Assembly: GCF_000340215.1 (NCBI RefSeq) | Contig: NW_006921546.1 | Coordinates: 184,995-248,994 of the forward strand | DNA length: 64,000 nucleotides | Direction of reading: 5' to 3' | Origin: Pseudocercospora fijiensis CIRAD86 | Taxonomy: Eukaryota; Ascomycota; Dothideomycetes; Mycosphaerellales; Mycosphaerellaceae | Shown here: piece by piece, positions 35,796 through 46,251 of the stretch | How the letters are laid out: the number at the start of each line of letters is the position of its first letter | Position numbering within the stretch: position 1 is the stretch's first letter | The notes under the pieces: model-generated | Told to the model about the DNA's origin: nothing | The model's input: the letters and a program-made list of their open reading frames with translations, nothing else | Databases searched by the model: none | Program-made: the position numbers and the translations under genes

Positions 35796-36141
35796 TATTA
35801 CGGTTACTCGCGATAGATCGTTAGGTAACTTCTTATTACGTACAAGCCGAGGCTTCTTTAGAGAGGCTAACGCAAGCGGGAGGCTAAGACAGAATAATTA
35901 GTATAAAGGTAATTCCAATTAGTAAGTAGGTAATATAAGTTAAACGCCTCGAGCTATAAGGGCATTCCGGCGTTCCTAAATATAAAGGAGATATCTTGTC
36001 TATAGTCGTAAGCGACGTAAGCGACGCTATCGCTCTCGACCGCTCCTATCGCTCCTAGTAAGATAGAGCGATAGCTTAGCTCGCTAGACTTAGCGTCGCT
36101 CTAAGATTATATAAGGACTCTAACTAATTAGATCCGTAATA
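35796..36141 (-). repeat. 3' LTR of element D
   Basis: Starts TATTACGGTTACTCGCG and ends GATCCGTAATA on the plus strand. Both outer dinucleotides have undergone TG/CA-to-TA change relative to the other LTR. Confidence 0.94.
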
Positions 36142-36160
36142 CTATCCCCCTCCTTAAGCG
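36142..36160 (-). promoter_or_regulatory. Polypurine tract of element D
   Basis: On the minus strand TTAAGGAGGGGGATAG directly precedes the 3' LTR, the position and composition expected for the plus-strand DNA primer. Confidence 0.8.
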
Positions 36161-36189
36161 GAATAGTCCCTTATTCCGGAGCTTTCTAA

Positions 36190-36850
36190 TTCCTAACTTT
36201 TTTGTTATACTAAAGTTATCGAAGGACTTGTCTTCTCGCTAGCGTAAGGAAAATATCGTAAGCAATATCCTCGCTAACTGTTTCGAAATACCGATCCGCT
36301 ACTTTTATTATAAACAGGCCGGTAAATCCTATAAGATCGATCTTCGTTCCGGTCGCTACTCCGAGTACGCCCTATATAGCTAGTCCTATAATATACAAGT
36401 TACTCGTATAGAGTATAAGAAAATCCGGAAGGCGCGCCTAAAGATAGCTAAAGATCTTAAGGCGGCTAAAGAGGAGGAGGACCTCCTTACGTAGAGCCTC
36501 TTCGAGTATCGCGTAAAGGTCCGTCGCTTACGCAAGTCGCTACGTATAAAGGAAGATTAGGAAGTATAAGCTCTTAAGGCAGAGGAAGCCTCTATCTAAT
36601 AGGCGGAGGAGCTCGAAAGAGAGCTAGGTTCTTTACCTATAGAGCCGATACTATTCTCGTTGCCTACTAACGAGCCGTTTCCCCTAGATAGCCGGTTATA
36701 GATGTCTCCTTATAACTAGAGTCGTCTAGATAGGACATCCTAGCCTATCTCTAAAATCCCTAGTAGGAGTGCCGAGAATCTAGTATCCTAAAGGTATATA
36801 TTCTAAGTATTTCTCGTCTATTTTATATTCTAGCTAGTTAGTCTAGTAGT
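36190..36850 (+). pseudogene. Opposite-strand Cys-rich/coiled-coil frame inside element D
   Basis: A plus-strand reading frame opposite to D's own genes with few stops, all at former Gln/Trp-like positions. The N-terminal part has ILANCFEIPIRYFYYKQAGKS and DLRSGRYSEYALYS, spaced like a Cys-rich segment in which several Cys codons have become Tyr. Then follows a charged helical part (IEYKKIRKARLKIAKDLKAA, KEEEDLL, RVKVRRLRKSLR) likely to form a coiled coil. The tail is Pro/Ser-rich (SLPTNEPFPLDS). About 200 residues. No family recognised; a small nucleic-acid-binding accessory protein of the element is a guess. Confidence 0.5.
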
Positions 36851-36910
36851 ATAATTCTTAGCTACAAAAGACATAGTTGCTAGGTACGCTACTAGAGTCC
36901 CCGCTCCTCG

Positions 36911-36996
36911 AGCTATACTACCCTAGGTATTAAGAACTCTAAGGCGCTATAATCGATAGGGTCTAAGAGGTCGTAGGTTTAATTCCTATACTAGCT
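36911..36996 (+). tRNA. Degenerate tRNA-like segment (type II-like, low confidence)
   Basis: The 5' end AGCTA pairs with TAGCT at the 3' end. TAGG-TTTAATT-CCTA resembles a T arm whose loop TTCGATT has two C/G-to-T/A changes, and an extended variable region would suit tRNA-Leu or tRNA-Ser. TATTTCTTTTT follows, like a polymerase III stop. The D arm and anticodon arm could not be folded with confidence, so it may be a relic tRNA, a tRNA-derived SINE end or chance. Confidence 0.28.
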
Positions 36997-37009
36997 ATTT
37001 CTTTTTGTC

Positions 37010-37330
37010 TAGTTTTAGTATTTTTTGATTATCTACTAACAGTTCTATAGGTTTCCTTTTAGTTCCTAAGTGTTTTCTAAATATAGGTATCCTTTCTACT
37101 TAATAAGGTATTTCTAACCTTGCTAGTCTAGGATCTTCTCGACTTTAAACTCGTTTTCTTCCTTAGGTTAAAAGTAAAATATTTGTTAATATAGTGTTTC
37201 GGCGTCTATAGGTTCTAGTATAGAGATATAGAATACTAGGTAGATTTTTGCGTCGTCCGGTAGTTTAAGTCGGTAATTAACTAGTCCTTTAGGCTTATTA
37301 ATCAAAAATGGCCCGACTTTAACGTAGTCT
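37010..37330 (-). pseudogene. Chromodomain relic of element D
   Basis: KGDKVYLLTKNLRTRR and PFLINKPKGLVNYRLKLPDDA of the integrase C-terminal module lead into EENEFKVEKILD (near 37120-37160) and KYLIK.KGY, the core of a chromodomain, with stops at Trp positions. Confidence 0.85.
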
Positions 37331-38340
37331 AGTTTCTTAGTCGATCTCCGGGTTCTTAGATTCTTCGTTAGGAGGTAGACCTTATCCCCCTTTTTTAGCT
37401 AAGGTGCTATTTTTCGTTTAGTATTATACGGTCTTGTAATCTTTTGTTAAGACTCGGTAATTGCCTTTTGTAATTGTTTATATATCTGCTTTAAGTCCTC
37501 TAAAGCAACTATCGCCTTATCCGTATATAGATACTATAAATACTGTTCCCCGAATAGCTATAGATGTTTCCTAAAATTAGCGAAGAATAGTGTTTCTTTC
37601 GTAGTCTTAGATTGTTAATTGTTTAGTGCAAGTTATACTATAGGCAATAGCGATGCCTAATTTTTTTGTACGTAGTTAACGTAGTATCGTAAGTATACCT
37701 CTAAGGCCTAGTTCTTAATTTCCGTTTAGCCGTCTGTCTGTAGGTAGTATGCCGTTAATAGCTTGTGCCTAATTCTAAGTGTCGCTATAAGCGTCTTCTA
37801 GTAGTTTAACGTAAAGAGTTTGTCTCTATCCGTAATATAGGTCTTTAGAAATCTATAGTATCGTGTAAGTCTATCTAGTACGAGGTATCCGAGTTGCTCT
37901 GCTATACTTGCTTCGTTAGTAGGAATAAAGTGTATATATTTCGTAAGCCTATCGACTATAACAAGTATTATATCGTAGCTATGTCCTATAACTAGATCCT
38001 TAGACTTTAGTAGTTTCGTAATAAAGTCTATTGTAACTTCGTCCTATAGTTTATCTAGTAGCGTCCTAAATTAGATATGTCTATACTTAGCGTATCTATT
38101 AGCCTTGTTACGCTAACATTGTAGACATTTCTTAATATATTCTAGAACTCGTTATCGTATATATAGGAATCCGAAGCTTCGCTTAACTAGTTCTATTGTT
38201 TTTAAAACTCTAGGGTGTCTATTTTCTAGTCCGTTATAGTATTATCGTATATACTTTGTAACTCGTTCCTTAGGTACTTAGTATTTCCTATGTTCGATTA
38301 GGAACTGTTCTTCTATATCCTAAAGAACTTATATAATATA
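37331..38340 (-). pseudogene. Integrase relic of element D
   Basis: HHCC-type region CLQCQRNKANRYAKYRHI (Cys pair intact, about 38080-38130). The catalytic core follows with DEVTIDFITKLLKS (first Asp), IILVIVDRLTKYIHFIPTNE, TYITDRDKLFT (second Asp block) and LLTAYYLQTDG.TEIKN (Glu region). Several segments of 50 or more residues are almost stop-free, so this is among the better preserved domains of the window. Confidence 0.9.
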
Positions 38341-39830
38341 GTTAAATTCCTTTGTGTTAGTACTAAGGCTTCCGTCTTAGTTTGCCTTTAATATCTGTTG
38401 CTATACTAGTTCGTAGCCCTCTATATAGTCGCTATAGCGGCTTAGTGCGTCGGCTCGTCCGTTCTCGCGTCCTAGGGTATAGCGGATTTCGAACTTATAC
38501 TATCCTAGTAGCTCCGACTAGCGGGCCTGTCTTCGGGTTAGTACTTTAGTCGTAGTAAAGTAAGTTAGATTCTTATAATTAGAAAGAATCGTAAGACTTA
38601 GTGCTCCTTCCGCGTATACTCGCTAGTATTATAGTAATGCAACTATTGTAAGTAGCTCCTTATTATAAATGTCGTAGTTCTATTCCGCGGGTAATATCTT
38701 CCTCGAGTAATAGGCTACCGGGTATCGTTTCCCGTTATACTCTTATATAAGACATACTCCTATAGCTCTATCTAACGCGTCTATCTCTATCTAGACCGCC
38801 TTATTCCTATCGAATAATCGTAGCGTTAGTATAGAAGCGCATTGCTCCTTTAGTTGCCTAAACGCTTTATCTTCCTTCGTGCTCTAGTTCTATTTCTTGT
38901 CTTTCTTTATAAGCTCCGTAAGGGGTGCCGCTATCTTAGAGTAGCTCTCGATGAATTTCCTATTATAGTTAGCTAATCCTAGGAATGATTGTACGTCCTT
39001 AACGTATGCTAGCGTTAGCTATTCCTATATTGACTTAGTTTTTTCTAGATCGATCCTAATTCCTATAGTACTAATAATAAATCCTAGGAACTTAACTTCC
39101 TTCTTATAGAATTCGCATTTCTTAGGTATAGTCTTAAATCCTACTTAAGTGAATCGTTTAAAGACGTCCTATACTATTCGTATATAGTCCGCGAGAGCTC
39201 CCTTAGTATAGACTAAGATATCGTCTATATATACGATAACGTATATATCTAGGAGGTCTCGGAGGACTTCGTTTACGAGATCTTAATATAACGCTAGGGC
39301 ATTCGTAAGTCCTATAGGCATAACTAAGAATTCGTAAAGCCTATATCTTGCTCGGAATGCTATTATCTATTCGTATCTAGCTACTATACGTATTGCGTAA
39401 AACGTATCGCGTAGGTTAATCTTCGTATACTAGTCTAATCTAGTTAATCGGTCTTGTATTTCTTCGATATTCGGTAATAGGTACCGATTCTTAATCGTAA
39501 TATTGTTAAGCCGTCTAAAATCGACTACTAGCCGTCCTTTGTCTAATCCGGCTTTCGGAACGAATATTACTAGTAAGGCTACCGAGGATGTCGACTTCCG
39601 TATCTAGCCTTTTTCTAGTTTCTCTTTTAGCTACTTGTCTAGGGTTTTAAGCTCTTTCTTAGATATTGCGTATAAGGGTCCCTATAGAGGCTCTTTCCTA
39701 GGCTGTAGGTATATCTTATAATCCTATAGTTAGTGTTTAGGTAAGGCCGCCTTGCCTCTTTCCTCTTTAAAGAGTCGCTTCTACTTGCTATACTCTTTAG
39801 GAATGTCTAGGTCCGAGATTCTAGTTTTAT
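38341..39830 (-). pseudogene. Reverse transcriptase and RNase H relic of element D
   Basis: RT with VYIDDILVYTKGALADYIR (YIDD intact at 39220-39231), FIISTIGIRID and [20 protein letters not shown]. The RNase H region has IEIDALDRAIGVCLI, YPVAYYSRKILPAE and LTIVALL.YWRVYAEGAL, then GRENGRADALSRYSDYIEGY. It copies the element RNA into DNA in the intact family. Inactivated by RIP-type stops. Confidence 0.92.
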
Positions 39831-39863
39831 TCTTCGATAGCGTATAACTTCTATCCTTCCCGT

Positions 39864-39961
39864 AATTATTATTATAACCCTCCTAACCTAACGGTAGTGT
39901 CGATCCGGGTTGAATTATTATTATAACCCTCCTAACCTAACGGTAGTGTCGATCCGGGTTG
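39864..39961. repeat. 49-bp perfect tandem duplication in element D
   Basis: AATTATTATTATAACCCTCC begins at 39864 and again at 39913; both units run to CCGGGTTG and look identical. It shifts the pol frame upstream of RT. Confidence 0.94.
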
Positions 39962-40440
39962 AATACAGTTCTCCGTAATTCCTATCGACGTAAACGTCTT
40001 ACGAGTCGCCCTACGTTTATTAATCTTATCTATCTACGAACGCTGCCGCTATATAGGTTAAATGCCGATTATATAGTCGCATTCCTTAAATATAAGTACT
40101 CCTCTTCTCTAATCTACGACTAGGTTATACTTTCTTAACTAAGGTATACCTAGTACAATATTATAACTAGCTATATTAGTAATATCTAAGACAATTTCCT
40201 CGTAGTGCTATTAGATAGCTAGTAGTAACGGTATCGTCTCTCGTTCTATACTAGGTAGCGGTAACCTATCTACTGCTATAAGTTTATACGCTCCTTCTCT
40301 TCTACTTCGGGTTGCGATCCCTCGGCTTTTAACGAATAATTCGGAGGCAAAGTTCCCGCTCGCTCCGGAATCTATTAATATACTCGTCGGGTGCCCGCTA
40401 ACGATAACTTTTATACGGAAGACTGCTGTTAATGCTTAAG
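39962..40440 (-). pseudogene. Aspartic protease relic of element D
   Basis: LIDSGASGNFASELFVKSRG with the catalytic D-S-G intact (about 40350-40380), followed by LPLPSIERETIPLLL, VLDITNIASYNIVLGIPWLR and KYNLVVD, the complete set of blocks of a Ty3-type protease. The region is open for over 90 residues apart from a few stops. Confidence 0.88.
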
Positions 40441-42395
40441 CGCTTTCGGTATTAAGGAACTCTCTTAGAACGCTCTAATCTAGAGAGTTAGTCTGTTTCC
40501 CGACTAGTTATTAGCCTATCGTTATTCTAACTAGCTACGGATCCGTAGTCCTACCGTTCGTGCTTTTTCGGTATATAACTTTTCTTCGAGGGTATCGTTA
40601 TATATATTTCGTCCTTGCGCTACTATAGCCTTTCGGTATTGCTAATTTGGTCGCTAAACCGCCTAACGTATCTCTTAAGTAATAATCGGCCTCTCGTCGG
40701 GTAGGACGTATCCGTAGGGCGTAATTATACTTCCTATCGGTACTCGCTCTATAATAAAGTTGTAATACGTATAGTCTATAGGTATCTAGGGGTAATTCTA
40801 GAATTTTGCTCGTAAGCCTATCTAGAAATAATCAAATTAGATAGGATTAATCCTCCGTTGTATGTTAACCTTTAGAAACATTTCCTCGTATTTGCGTACT
40901 ATATATAAGGCGATTGTTTGCGCTGCTATCGGTATATCTATTATAAACGTAAGGATCGTATCGTCGTTAATTCCGAATTCGTCTTTACTTTCTTTATTCG
41001 TAGTTTCTTCCTCGGTATCTAGACTTTCCTCTAAATCTTCTTACTATTCCTCCTCTTACTAAGGGGACTCCGGTACTTCTAGGATAGCTCCTAACTCCTC
41101 CCTAGGAGGGAATAAAGCTTCCGGATCTCGGTTTTCTTTATCGTCGGCATCTAAGCAAGATTTATTAATCGTTTCTTCCTCTATCTAGGATTTCGTATCT
41201 TTTCGTACGAGTCGCCTATTCTAAGGGAAAAATCCTATATCTATCTTAGTAGAATAATAAATTTGGTATCGGTTGTCGTAATAGAATCTCTAGTAAAGGG
41301 TTCTATATATAGGTTCTTGTCGTCGTACTATTATATAGATTTGTCGTAGCTCTTTCTTTACGACCTCTACGTAGGTCCTCGGCGTACTATTAATAGAGTA
41401 TAGCCCTACTACTATTTAGTAGCTTCCTCCGCTCGAGTCCTTTCGTTATATTATATTAAACTGTTCGCGTCGTACTATGTTCTTACCGCGATAGTTCTAT
41501 ACTATATAGCCTTCCTTACTATATATATAGTAAGTTAATCTTCCTGCTTTCTTAGGCGAACTCTTACCCTTTCTTCCTTTAAATGCTCGACCCTTCTAGG
41601 TAGCGTCTAGCTCTATTAGTTGCGCGCTATAGTAGTTGTTCCCCTTTAGTTTATCGTAGGTACTATAGTTTCGTCTATTGTCGTATCTAGGAGTATAACT
41701 AGCTTTTCTAGAAGTCTTAGAATCGTAGCATCGTTCTAAAGCTCGTTTATAAAGCCTATCGTCGAGATCGATCGTAACCTTAACTAATATTCCTATATTA
41801 TCTATTTTTCTACCGTCGCGTATAAGCTCGTTTTTAACGTTATCCTTAAGACCTCGCCGATATATTATTATAAGAGGTTCGTCGTCCTAATCCGTAAGTT
41901 AGGTATATTTCTAAAATTTAGTAGCGTAATCGGTATATAACCCCTTCTAAGTTAAGTATTAGATAACCCTAATTACGGTAGCAACCTTATTAGAAGATCT
42001 AAAGACCTTCTTTATCGCACGCTTAAGATATTCGTAGCTTGCGAAGATTCTATCCGAATTGTCGGTTCCGTTACTATCTAGATAGGTTCTAAGAAATAGT
42101 TTAACCTAATGCTAAGCCCTGCCTCGTATAAACGTTATTACGAAGACTAGCTTTAAGTTGTTTTAAACCTAGTTAAATATGAAATATATATCTATCTAGT
42201 TAACCTAGGTATCGAACTTGTCTCGGTCGCTATAGAAGAAGTCTAGCTTTCCGATCTTAAGGGAATCGTTTCTAATATAGGTTCCTAGTATACTGCTAAT
42301 ACTAGAGGTAGTACGTCGAGTACTGCCTATCTCGCTAGGGGCGGGAGTTCCCCTTCCGACTTGTAATAAGGCACTTATCCTAAGGGCGTTTAAAG
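40441..42395 (-). pseudogene. Gag relic of element D
   Basis: Capsid and nucleocapsid region. The zinc knuckle is at about 41490-41530, reading YYIYSKEGYIV.NYRGKN: all three Cys and the His of the C-x2-C-x4-H-x4-C motif are now Tyr. Downstream of it is an acidic Ser/Glu-rich region (41000-41160). An antisense Ser-rich open frame at 40862-41062 is a shadow of that region. The gag start lies near 42340 but cannot be fixed. Confidence 0.78.
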
Positions 42396-42741
42396 TGTTA
42401 CGGTTACTCGCGATAGATCGTTAGGTAACTTCTTATTACGTGCAAGCCGAGGCTTCTTTAGAGAGGCTAACGCAAGCGGGAGGCTAAGACAGAATAATTA
42501 GTACAAAGGTAATTCTAATTAGTAAGTAGGTAATATAAGTTAAACGCCTCGAGCTATAAGGGTATTCCGGCGTTCCTAAATACAAAGGAGACATCTTGTC
42601 TATAGTCTTAAGCGACGTAAGCGACGCTATCGCTCTCGACCGCTCCTATCGCTCCTAGTAAGATAGAGCGATAGCTTAGCTCGCTAGTCTTAGCGTCGCT
42701 CTAAGATTATATAAGGACTCTAACTAATTAGATCCGTAACA
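42396..42741 (-). repeat. 5' LTR of element D
   Basis: 346 bp, keeping the canonical TGTTA and TAACA ends; followed by AAGTA. Confidence 0.95.
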
Positions 42742-43069
42742 AAGTATAGCTAGACCCCGTAGTAGTTCGGGTTAGTTTAGTTTAGTTTGCTAAGCCGAAG
42801 ATCTAGTTTAGTTTAGGTTGGTTTACTAAGCAACTATAGGAGTAGCTAGTTCGAACTATAGAATTTATCGGTTTCTAAGAAGTGTAAGAATGTCTACGTA
42901 ACTCGAAGCAAGCCCTTTATAAGATACGAGAGTATAGCCGGTAGCGTAGCCGGTATTTTTTAGTTATAGGAAGGTACTTATATAACCCTAAATCTATAGA
43001 CAATTAGCTAAGGGCACTAACTAATCAAAAGCATATATATATATAAGCTATTAAAGTTTAGTTTAGAAA

Positions 43070-43770
43070 CTGTACTTATTAGGTATAAATTTCATCCTTT
43101 CGCTCGCTATTTAATTCCCTAGCTACTCGGTAGAATATTATAATCTAGATCTAGGTAGAACTTATTAATTTCTTTAGAGGGCCTCTTTAAGAAGTTCTAA
43201 CACTTTCCTACTAAACTATTCTCTAATATTAAGTACTAGGATAGCTCCTCCCTCGGTATCGGTATAGTATATAAAAGAGCTATAAAGCAACTCTACATAA
43301 CGTTCTACCAGTTACTTGCTACACTAAGGCCGAATACTAGTTCGTTCCTTAGAACTCTTAGTTATTTAAGAGATATAAAGGGTAGGGTAGGTAGTAACTT
43401 CGTATTATATAAGGAGGTAGAGGCTGCTATAGAGGAGTCCTTTAACCTATAGAAGATAGTAAAAGATATAGAGGCAGCTATAGGTCTAGGTACCTAGTTG
43501 AATTTCTAGTAGGTAGAGTATAAGGATATTTAGAGGGAGTATTAGGTAGAGTTACGAAGGCAGGTATATAATATAGTCTAGAAAACAGGGATAAAACCTA
43601 TAACTATAAGCATTAGGCTCTTTAACCTTCCTTATTTCTCCCTATTTTATTTTTATAAAAATCTAAACTTATACAAATTAACCGGAATGTCTATCCTCTT
43701 TTAGTTCTTTAAAAACCCTAGTAGCGTAGCTAGTAGCGTAGCCGGTAGCGTAGCCGGCCCTTTTACTCCT
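43070..43770 (+). pseudogene. Unidentified reading frame 1 of hAT family H (copy in H1)
   Basis: Plus-strand frame with RIP-type stops. Blocks are NLLISLEGLFKKF, LGIGIVYKRAIKQLY, YQLLATLRPNTSSFLRTLSY, NFVLYKEVEAAIEESFNL and VKDIEAAIGLGT, then SSVAGSVAGPFTP, where the GCCGGC minisatellite is translated. Mostly helical, about 230 residues, no known domain seen. The paralogue in H2 is at 44930-45640. Function unknown. Confidence 0.45.
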
Positions 43771-43884
43771 TAGTACTAACGGGATTTTCGAAGACTTCTA
43801 TTCCGTACGGATAATAAAGTATACTATACTATATATATATATACTTAGAGAGTATTTAGAGCGCGGTATATAGCGCCGTCTAAT

Positions 43885-44389
43885 AGCGGCTTATTTCGTA
43901 TATAGAAACGCTTATAGATAATACTAAGAATATGCTTCCTACTAGGGTATCTATCCTACCTACTACTATCTCGAATATAGATATTCTAGCCTTTAAGAAT
44001 CTAATCGAGTGCTTTAAAATCCCTCTCTATAATCGTTATACGCTTCGCGTAGATAGCTATAAGGTTAACCGCTAAAATAGTATTAGTATAGTTTAAAAAG
44101 AGGTAGAAGACAAATATATAAAAGAGAAATATACATTCGAAGATACGAACTAGGTAGGCTTCTATAGCCTCTTAAAGGGCGTCTAGTACGGAGGCTTAGA
44201 AGCGAAGGTCTAGTATATAATACTAGGCAATTTCGCGTATAAGTCGTCGGAAAGGAGCTTTATAGAGTAGGAGATTAGAACCCTTCTAATACTTCCGAAT
44301 CTTACGGAGGGCTACGGCTAAAGAAGGATTAGTAAAAAGACAGTAAGAATACCGGCTACGTTACCGGCTACGCTACCGGCTATAAATAG
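43885..44389 (+). pseudogene. Unidentified reading frame 2 of hAT family H (copy in H1)
   Basis: Plus-strand frame with few stops: MLPTRVSILPTTISNIDILA, FKNLIECFKIPLYNRYTLRV, DSYKVNR, GFYSLLKGV, ILGNFAYKSSERSFIE and LLILPNLTEGYG, ending in IPATLPATLPA from the GCCGGC boxes. A related frame lies at 45760-46250 and a distant one at 48180-48430 (LRIDSKEV.KLKLGYEKCLR). No known family recognised. Confidence 0.45.
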
Positions 44390-44397
44390 GACTTACT
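44390..44397 (+). repeat. 8-bp target-site duplication GACTTACT, left of H2
   Basis: Repeated exactly at 54602-54609. The uninterrupted paralogous site is at 46252-46259. Confidence 0.93.
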
Positions 44398-44525
44398 TAG
44401 ACCCCGTAGTGGTTCGGGTTGGTTTGGTTTAGTTTACTAAGCCGAAGATCTGGTTTGGTTTGGGTTGGTTTGCTAAGCAACTATAAGAGTAGCTAGTTCG
44501 AACTATAGAATTTATCGGTTTCTAA

Positions 44526-44931
44526 GAAGTGTAAGAATGTCTACGTAACTCGAAGCAAGCCCTTTATAAGATACGAGAGTGTGGCCGGCAGCGTGGCCGG
44601 CGTTTTTTAGTTATAGGAAGGTACTTATATAACCCTAAATCTATAGGCAATTAGCTAAAGGCACTAACTAATCAAAAGCACACATACAGACAAGCTATTA
44701 TAGTTCAGTTTAGAAACTGCACTTATTAGAAGTGTAAGAATGTCTACGTAACTCGAAGCAAGCCCTTTATAAGATACGAGAGTATAGCCGGCAGCGTAGC
44801 CGGCATTTTTCAGTTATAGGAAGGTACTTATATAACCCTAAATCTATAGACAATTAGCTAAGGGCACTAACTAATTAAAAGCGTATATATATATAAGCCA
44901 TTATAGTTTAGTTTAGAAACTGCACTTATTA
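44526..44931. repeat. 203-bp tandem duplication at the left end of H2
   Basis: GAAGTGTAAGAATGTCTACG starts at 44526 and 44729. The first unit keeps GTGTGGCCGGCAGCGTGGCC and CACACATACAGACAAGC, while the second has TA in place of most TG/CA. Confidence 0.9.
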
Positions 44932-45660
44932 GGTATGAATTTCATCCTTTCGCTCGCTATTCAATTCCCTAACTGCTCGGTAGAATGTTATTATCTAGAT
45001 CTAGGTAGAACTTATCGATTTCCCTAGAAGTCCTCCTCCTTAAGAAGTTCTAATACTTTCCTACCGAACTATTCGACAACATTAAGTACTAGGATAGCTC
45101 CTCCCTCGGTATCGGTATAGTATATAAAAGAGCTATAAGGCAGCTCTATAGAACGTTCTACTAGTTACTCGCTATACTAAGGCCGAATACTAGTTCGTTC
45201 CTTAGAACTCTTAGTTATTTAGGAGATATAAAGGGTAGGGCAGGTAGTAACTTCGTATTGTATAAGGAGGTAGAGGCTGCTATAGAAGAGGCCTTTAACC
45301 TATAGAAGATAGTGAAAGATATAGAGGCAGCTACAGGTCTAGGTACCTAGTTAAATTTCTAGTAGGTAGAGTATAAGGATATTTAGAGGGAGTATTAGGT
45401 AGAGTTGCGAAGGCAGGTATATAATATACTCTAGAAAACAGGGATAGTGCCTATAACTATAACTATTAGGCTCTTCAACCTTCCTTATTTTTCCCTGTTT
45501 TCTTTTTATAAAAATCCAAACTAATACAAATCAACCGGAATGTCTATCTTCTTTTAGTTCTTTAAAAAACCTAGTAGCGTAGCTAGCAGCGTAGCCGGTA
45601 GCGTAGCCGGCAGCGTAGCCGGCCTTTTTACTCCTTAGTACTAACGGGATTTTCGAAGAC
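44932..45660 (+). pseudogene. Unidentified reading frame 1 of hAT family H (copy in H2)
   Basis: Paralogue of 43070-43770, better preserved. It reads LLKKF.YFPTELFDNIKY, LGIGIVYKRAIRQLYRTFY, LLAILRPNTSSFLRTLSYLG, NFVLYKEVEAAIEEAFNL and VKDIEAATGLGT, ending in repeated SVAG units from the GCCGGC boxes at 45577-45625. No recognised domain. Confidence 0.45.
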
Positions 45661-45759
45661 TTCTATTCCGTACGGATAATAAAGTATACTATACTATATA
45701 TATATATACTTAGAGAGTATTTAGAGCGCGGTATACAGCGCCGTATAACAGCGGCTTAT

Positions 45760-46251
45760 TTCGTATATAGAAAAGCTTACAGATAACACTACGAACATCC
45801 TTCCTACTAGAACATCTATCCTACCTAGCACCGTCTCGAATATAGATATTCTAGCCTTTTAGAATCTAATCGAGTGCTTTGAAATCCTTATCTATAATCG
45901 TTATACGCTTCGCGTAGATAGCTATAAGGTTAACCGCTAAAATAGTATTAGTATAGTCCGAAAAGAGGTAGAAGAGAAACATATATTCGAAGATACGAAC
46001 TAGGTAGGCTTCTATAGCCTCTTAAAGGGCGCCTATCGCGGAGGCTTAGAAGCGAAGATCCGTTCTATAATCCTAGGCAATTTCGCGAATAAGTCGTTAG
46101 AAAGGAGCTTTACGGATTAGGAGCTTAGAACTCTTCTAATACTACCGAATCTAACGGAGGGCTACGGCTAAAGAAGGATTAGTAAAAAGACAGTAAGAAT
46201 ACCGGCTACGCTACCGGCTACGCTGCCGGCTACGCTACCGGCTACAAATAG
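45760..46251 (+). pseudogene. Unidentified reading frame 2 of hAT family H (copy in H2)
   Basis: Paralogue of 43885-44389 with ILPSTVSNIDILAF, NLIECFEILIYNRYTLRV, VRKEVEEKHIFEDTN, GFYSLLKGAYRGGLEAK and FANKSLERSFTD, ending in repeated PATL units. Presence in both H copies shows it belongs to the element. Role unknown. Confidence 0.45.

Larger units (their letters stand above)
35796..42741 (-). mobile_element. Ty3/gypsy chromovirus D, complete (6.9 kb)
   Basis: Two 346-bp LTRs (35796-36141 and 42396-42741) of the form TGTTA...TAACA with an exact AAGTA duplication. Minus-strand gag, protease, RT, RNase H, integrase and chromodomain lie from right to left. The polypurine tract on the minus strand lies next to the left LTR, fixing orientation. 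The LTRs differ at about ten places by eye, eight of them CA/TA or TG/TA. Unusual: 0.9 kb between chromodomain and polypurine tract holds a plus-strand reading frame and a tRNA-like segment. Confidence 0.95.
42751..44397 (+). mobile_element. hAT element H1, left part
   Basis: Begins TAGACCCCGTAGTAGTTCGG, the same terminal repeat as H2 (44398) and, inverted, as 54582-54601. It runs to the GACTTACT at 44390-44397, where H2 is inserted, and resumes at 54610. Homologous over its length to the interior of H2 (44485-46259). The putative 8-bp target site left of H1 is AGTATAGC; the right end of H1 is not in view because it is interrupted at 55924. Confidence 0.8.

Noticed and set aside
40862..41062. 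Ser-rich 66-residue plus-strand open frame
   Set aside because: Antisense of the acidic gag region in element D.
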